Below the pieces are notes generated by a model. It saw only the letters and a program-made list of their open reading frames with translations, had not been told where the DNA came from and ran no database searches. The translations under genes and the position numbers were made by a program. Of a DNA stretch of 5,930 nt, positions 5,724 through 5,930 are shown piece after piece. Source of the DNA: Deltaproteobacteria bacterium (GTDB taxonomy: Bacteria; Desulfobacterota; Syntrophorhabdia; Syntrophorhabdales; Syntrophorhabdaceae); NCBI GenBank assembly GCA_003506795.1, contig DNYO01000148.1, positions 1-5,930 of the forward strand, in the 5' to 3' direction. Within the stretch, counting starts at the first letter, position 1. Each line of letters opens with the position of its first letter.

Positions 5724-5930
5724 GGGTCTGCTGAAAAATGATTTATGCCGGTGATTCGATGAAGCGGACGCCGCTGGCGGCCCTCCGCTCAACCTCTTCC
5801 GGCCTCCCGGCCCGGGCTTTTTCACGCTCTCTTCCGCGCCGTCATCAGATTCATGGCCATCAACCCCAAGCGAACCCAGACTTCCGACGTCGCTTCCCCT
5901 TTGTATCTCACCCGGGCCAGCCCGAAGTGT
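5724..5930 (-). mobile_element. IS5-like insertion sequence, terminal part (continues beyond the window)
   Basis: Contains the C-terminus of a second transposase and about 98 bases of noncoding tail. The likely terminus GGGTCTGCTGAAAAA (5724-5738) is preceded by TTA, which could be a short target duplication of the kind some IS5 subgroups make. The other end is outside the window, so the boundary is inferred. A GC-rich imperfect inverted repeat in the tail (5764-5788, GCGGA...TCCGC with inner GCCGC/GCGGC) has no following T run on the minus strand and is not a convincing terminator. Confidence 0.6.
5822..5930 (-). CDS. Transposase C-terminal fragment, IS5-like DDE family (truncated by the window edge)
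   Basis: Too short to appear as a full open frame. Read on the minus strand from 5929 it gives 35 residues, HFGLARVRYKGEATSEVW then VRLGLMAMNLMTARKRA, ending in TGA at 5824-5822. HFGL..RYKG followed by a hydrophobic stretch ending AMNL is the usual C-terminal signature of IS5-type transposases. The N-terminal bulk and the catalytic residues lie outside the window, so activity cannot be judged. It points the same way as the ISL3 transposase and the operon. Confidence 0.65.
   Translation of the reverse strand, partial: HFGLARVRYKGEATSEVWVRLGLMAMNLMTARKRA

Noticed and set aside
5764..5788. GC-rich inverted repeat as a transcription terminator
   Set aside because: The stem is interrupted, the inner loop is only about two bases unless pairs are opened, and no T run follows on the minus strand, the coding strand here.
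1..5930. CRISPR array, tRNA/rRNA genes, toxin-antitoxin or defence genes
   Set aside because: I saw no regularly spaced repeats, no tRNA-like cloverleaf sequence, and no domains of such systems on either strand.

Overview
The window is a fragment of a bacterial chromosome. Every gene I can support lies on the minus strand, so it reads from right to left. The content suggests a free-living bacterium that makes a polyprenyl-linked surface or exported polysaccharide: a monotopic phosphoglycosyl transferase, a WaaL/Wzy-type ligase or polymerase, a DUF218/YdcF-ElyC-like membrane protein and a DUF2142 membrane protein. A Gram-negative-type envelope is the likeliest reading. The sequence does not fix the phylum. 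Two insertion-sequence (IS) remnants at the right side indicate an accessory, recombination-prone locus.

Layout, right to left. (1) 5930-5724: the end of an IS5-like element, with the last 35 codons of its transposase, about 100 bp of noncoding tail and a plausible terminus GGGTCTGCTGAAAAA. (2) About 5716-4322: an ISL3-family element. Its transposase keeps the catalytic body, but the N-terminal zinc ribbon sits in another frame with two in-frame amber codons, so it is a pseudogene. The long open frame across it is partly fortuitous. (3) 4366-48: a five-gene operon with almost no intergenic space: WaaL/Wzy-like protein, 65-residue two-helix membrane protein, DUF218 protein, phosphoglycosyl transferase and DUF2142 protein. 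The last two genes start with TTG and GTG in 4-base stop/start overlaps with the gene before. (4) 47-1: a short noncoding tail after the DUF2142 gene, with nothing I can assign.

The main result is at the junction of (2) and (3). The left terminus of the ISL3 element (GGCTCTTC at 4322-4329, with a subterminal CGAGTGGG repeated in inverted orientation at the other end) lies inside the ligase reading frame. The start codon and first 15 residues of the ligase therefore appear to be encoded by the IS, and the first membrane helix begins just after the junction. The insertion seems to have replaced the native 5' end and supplied a new start. Expression may depend on transcription through the transposase pseudogene, which ends only 7 bases upstream.

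How the genes could work together (inference): the phosphoglycosyl transferase puts the first phospho-sugar on undecaprenyl phosphate. Glycosyltransferases and a flippase not present here would extend and export it. The WaaL/Wzy protein would polymerise or transfer the glycan. The DUF2142 protein may be a polyprenyl-linked GT-C-type glycosyltransferase that decorates it. The DUF218 protein may act in polyprenyl-carrier or envelope metabolism. I found no RNA genes, CRISPR array or clearly new defence system. The novelty is in the IS-gene fusion and the operon architecture.
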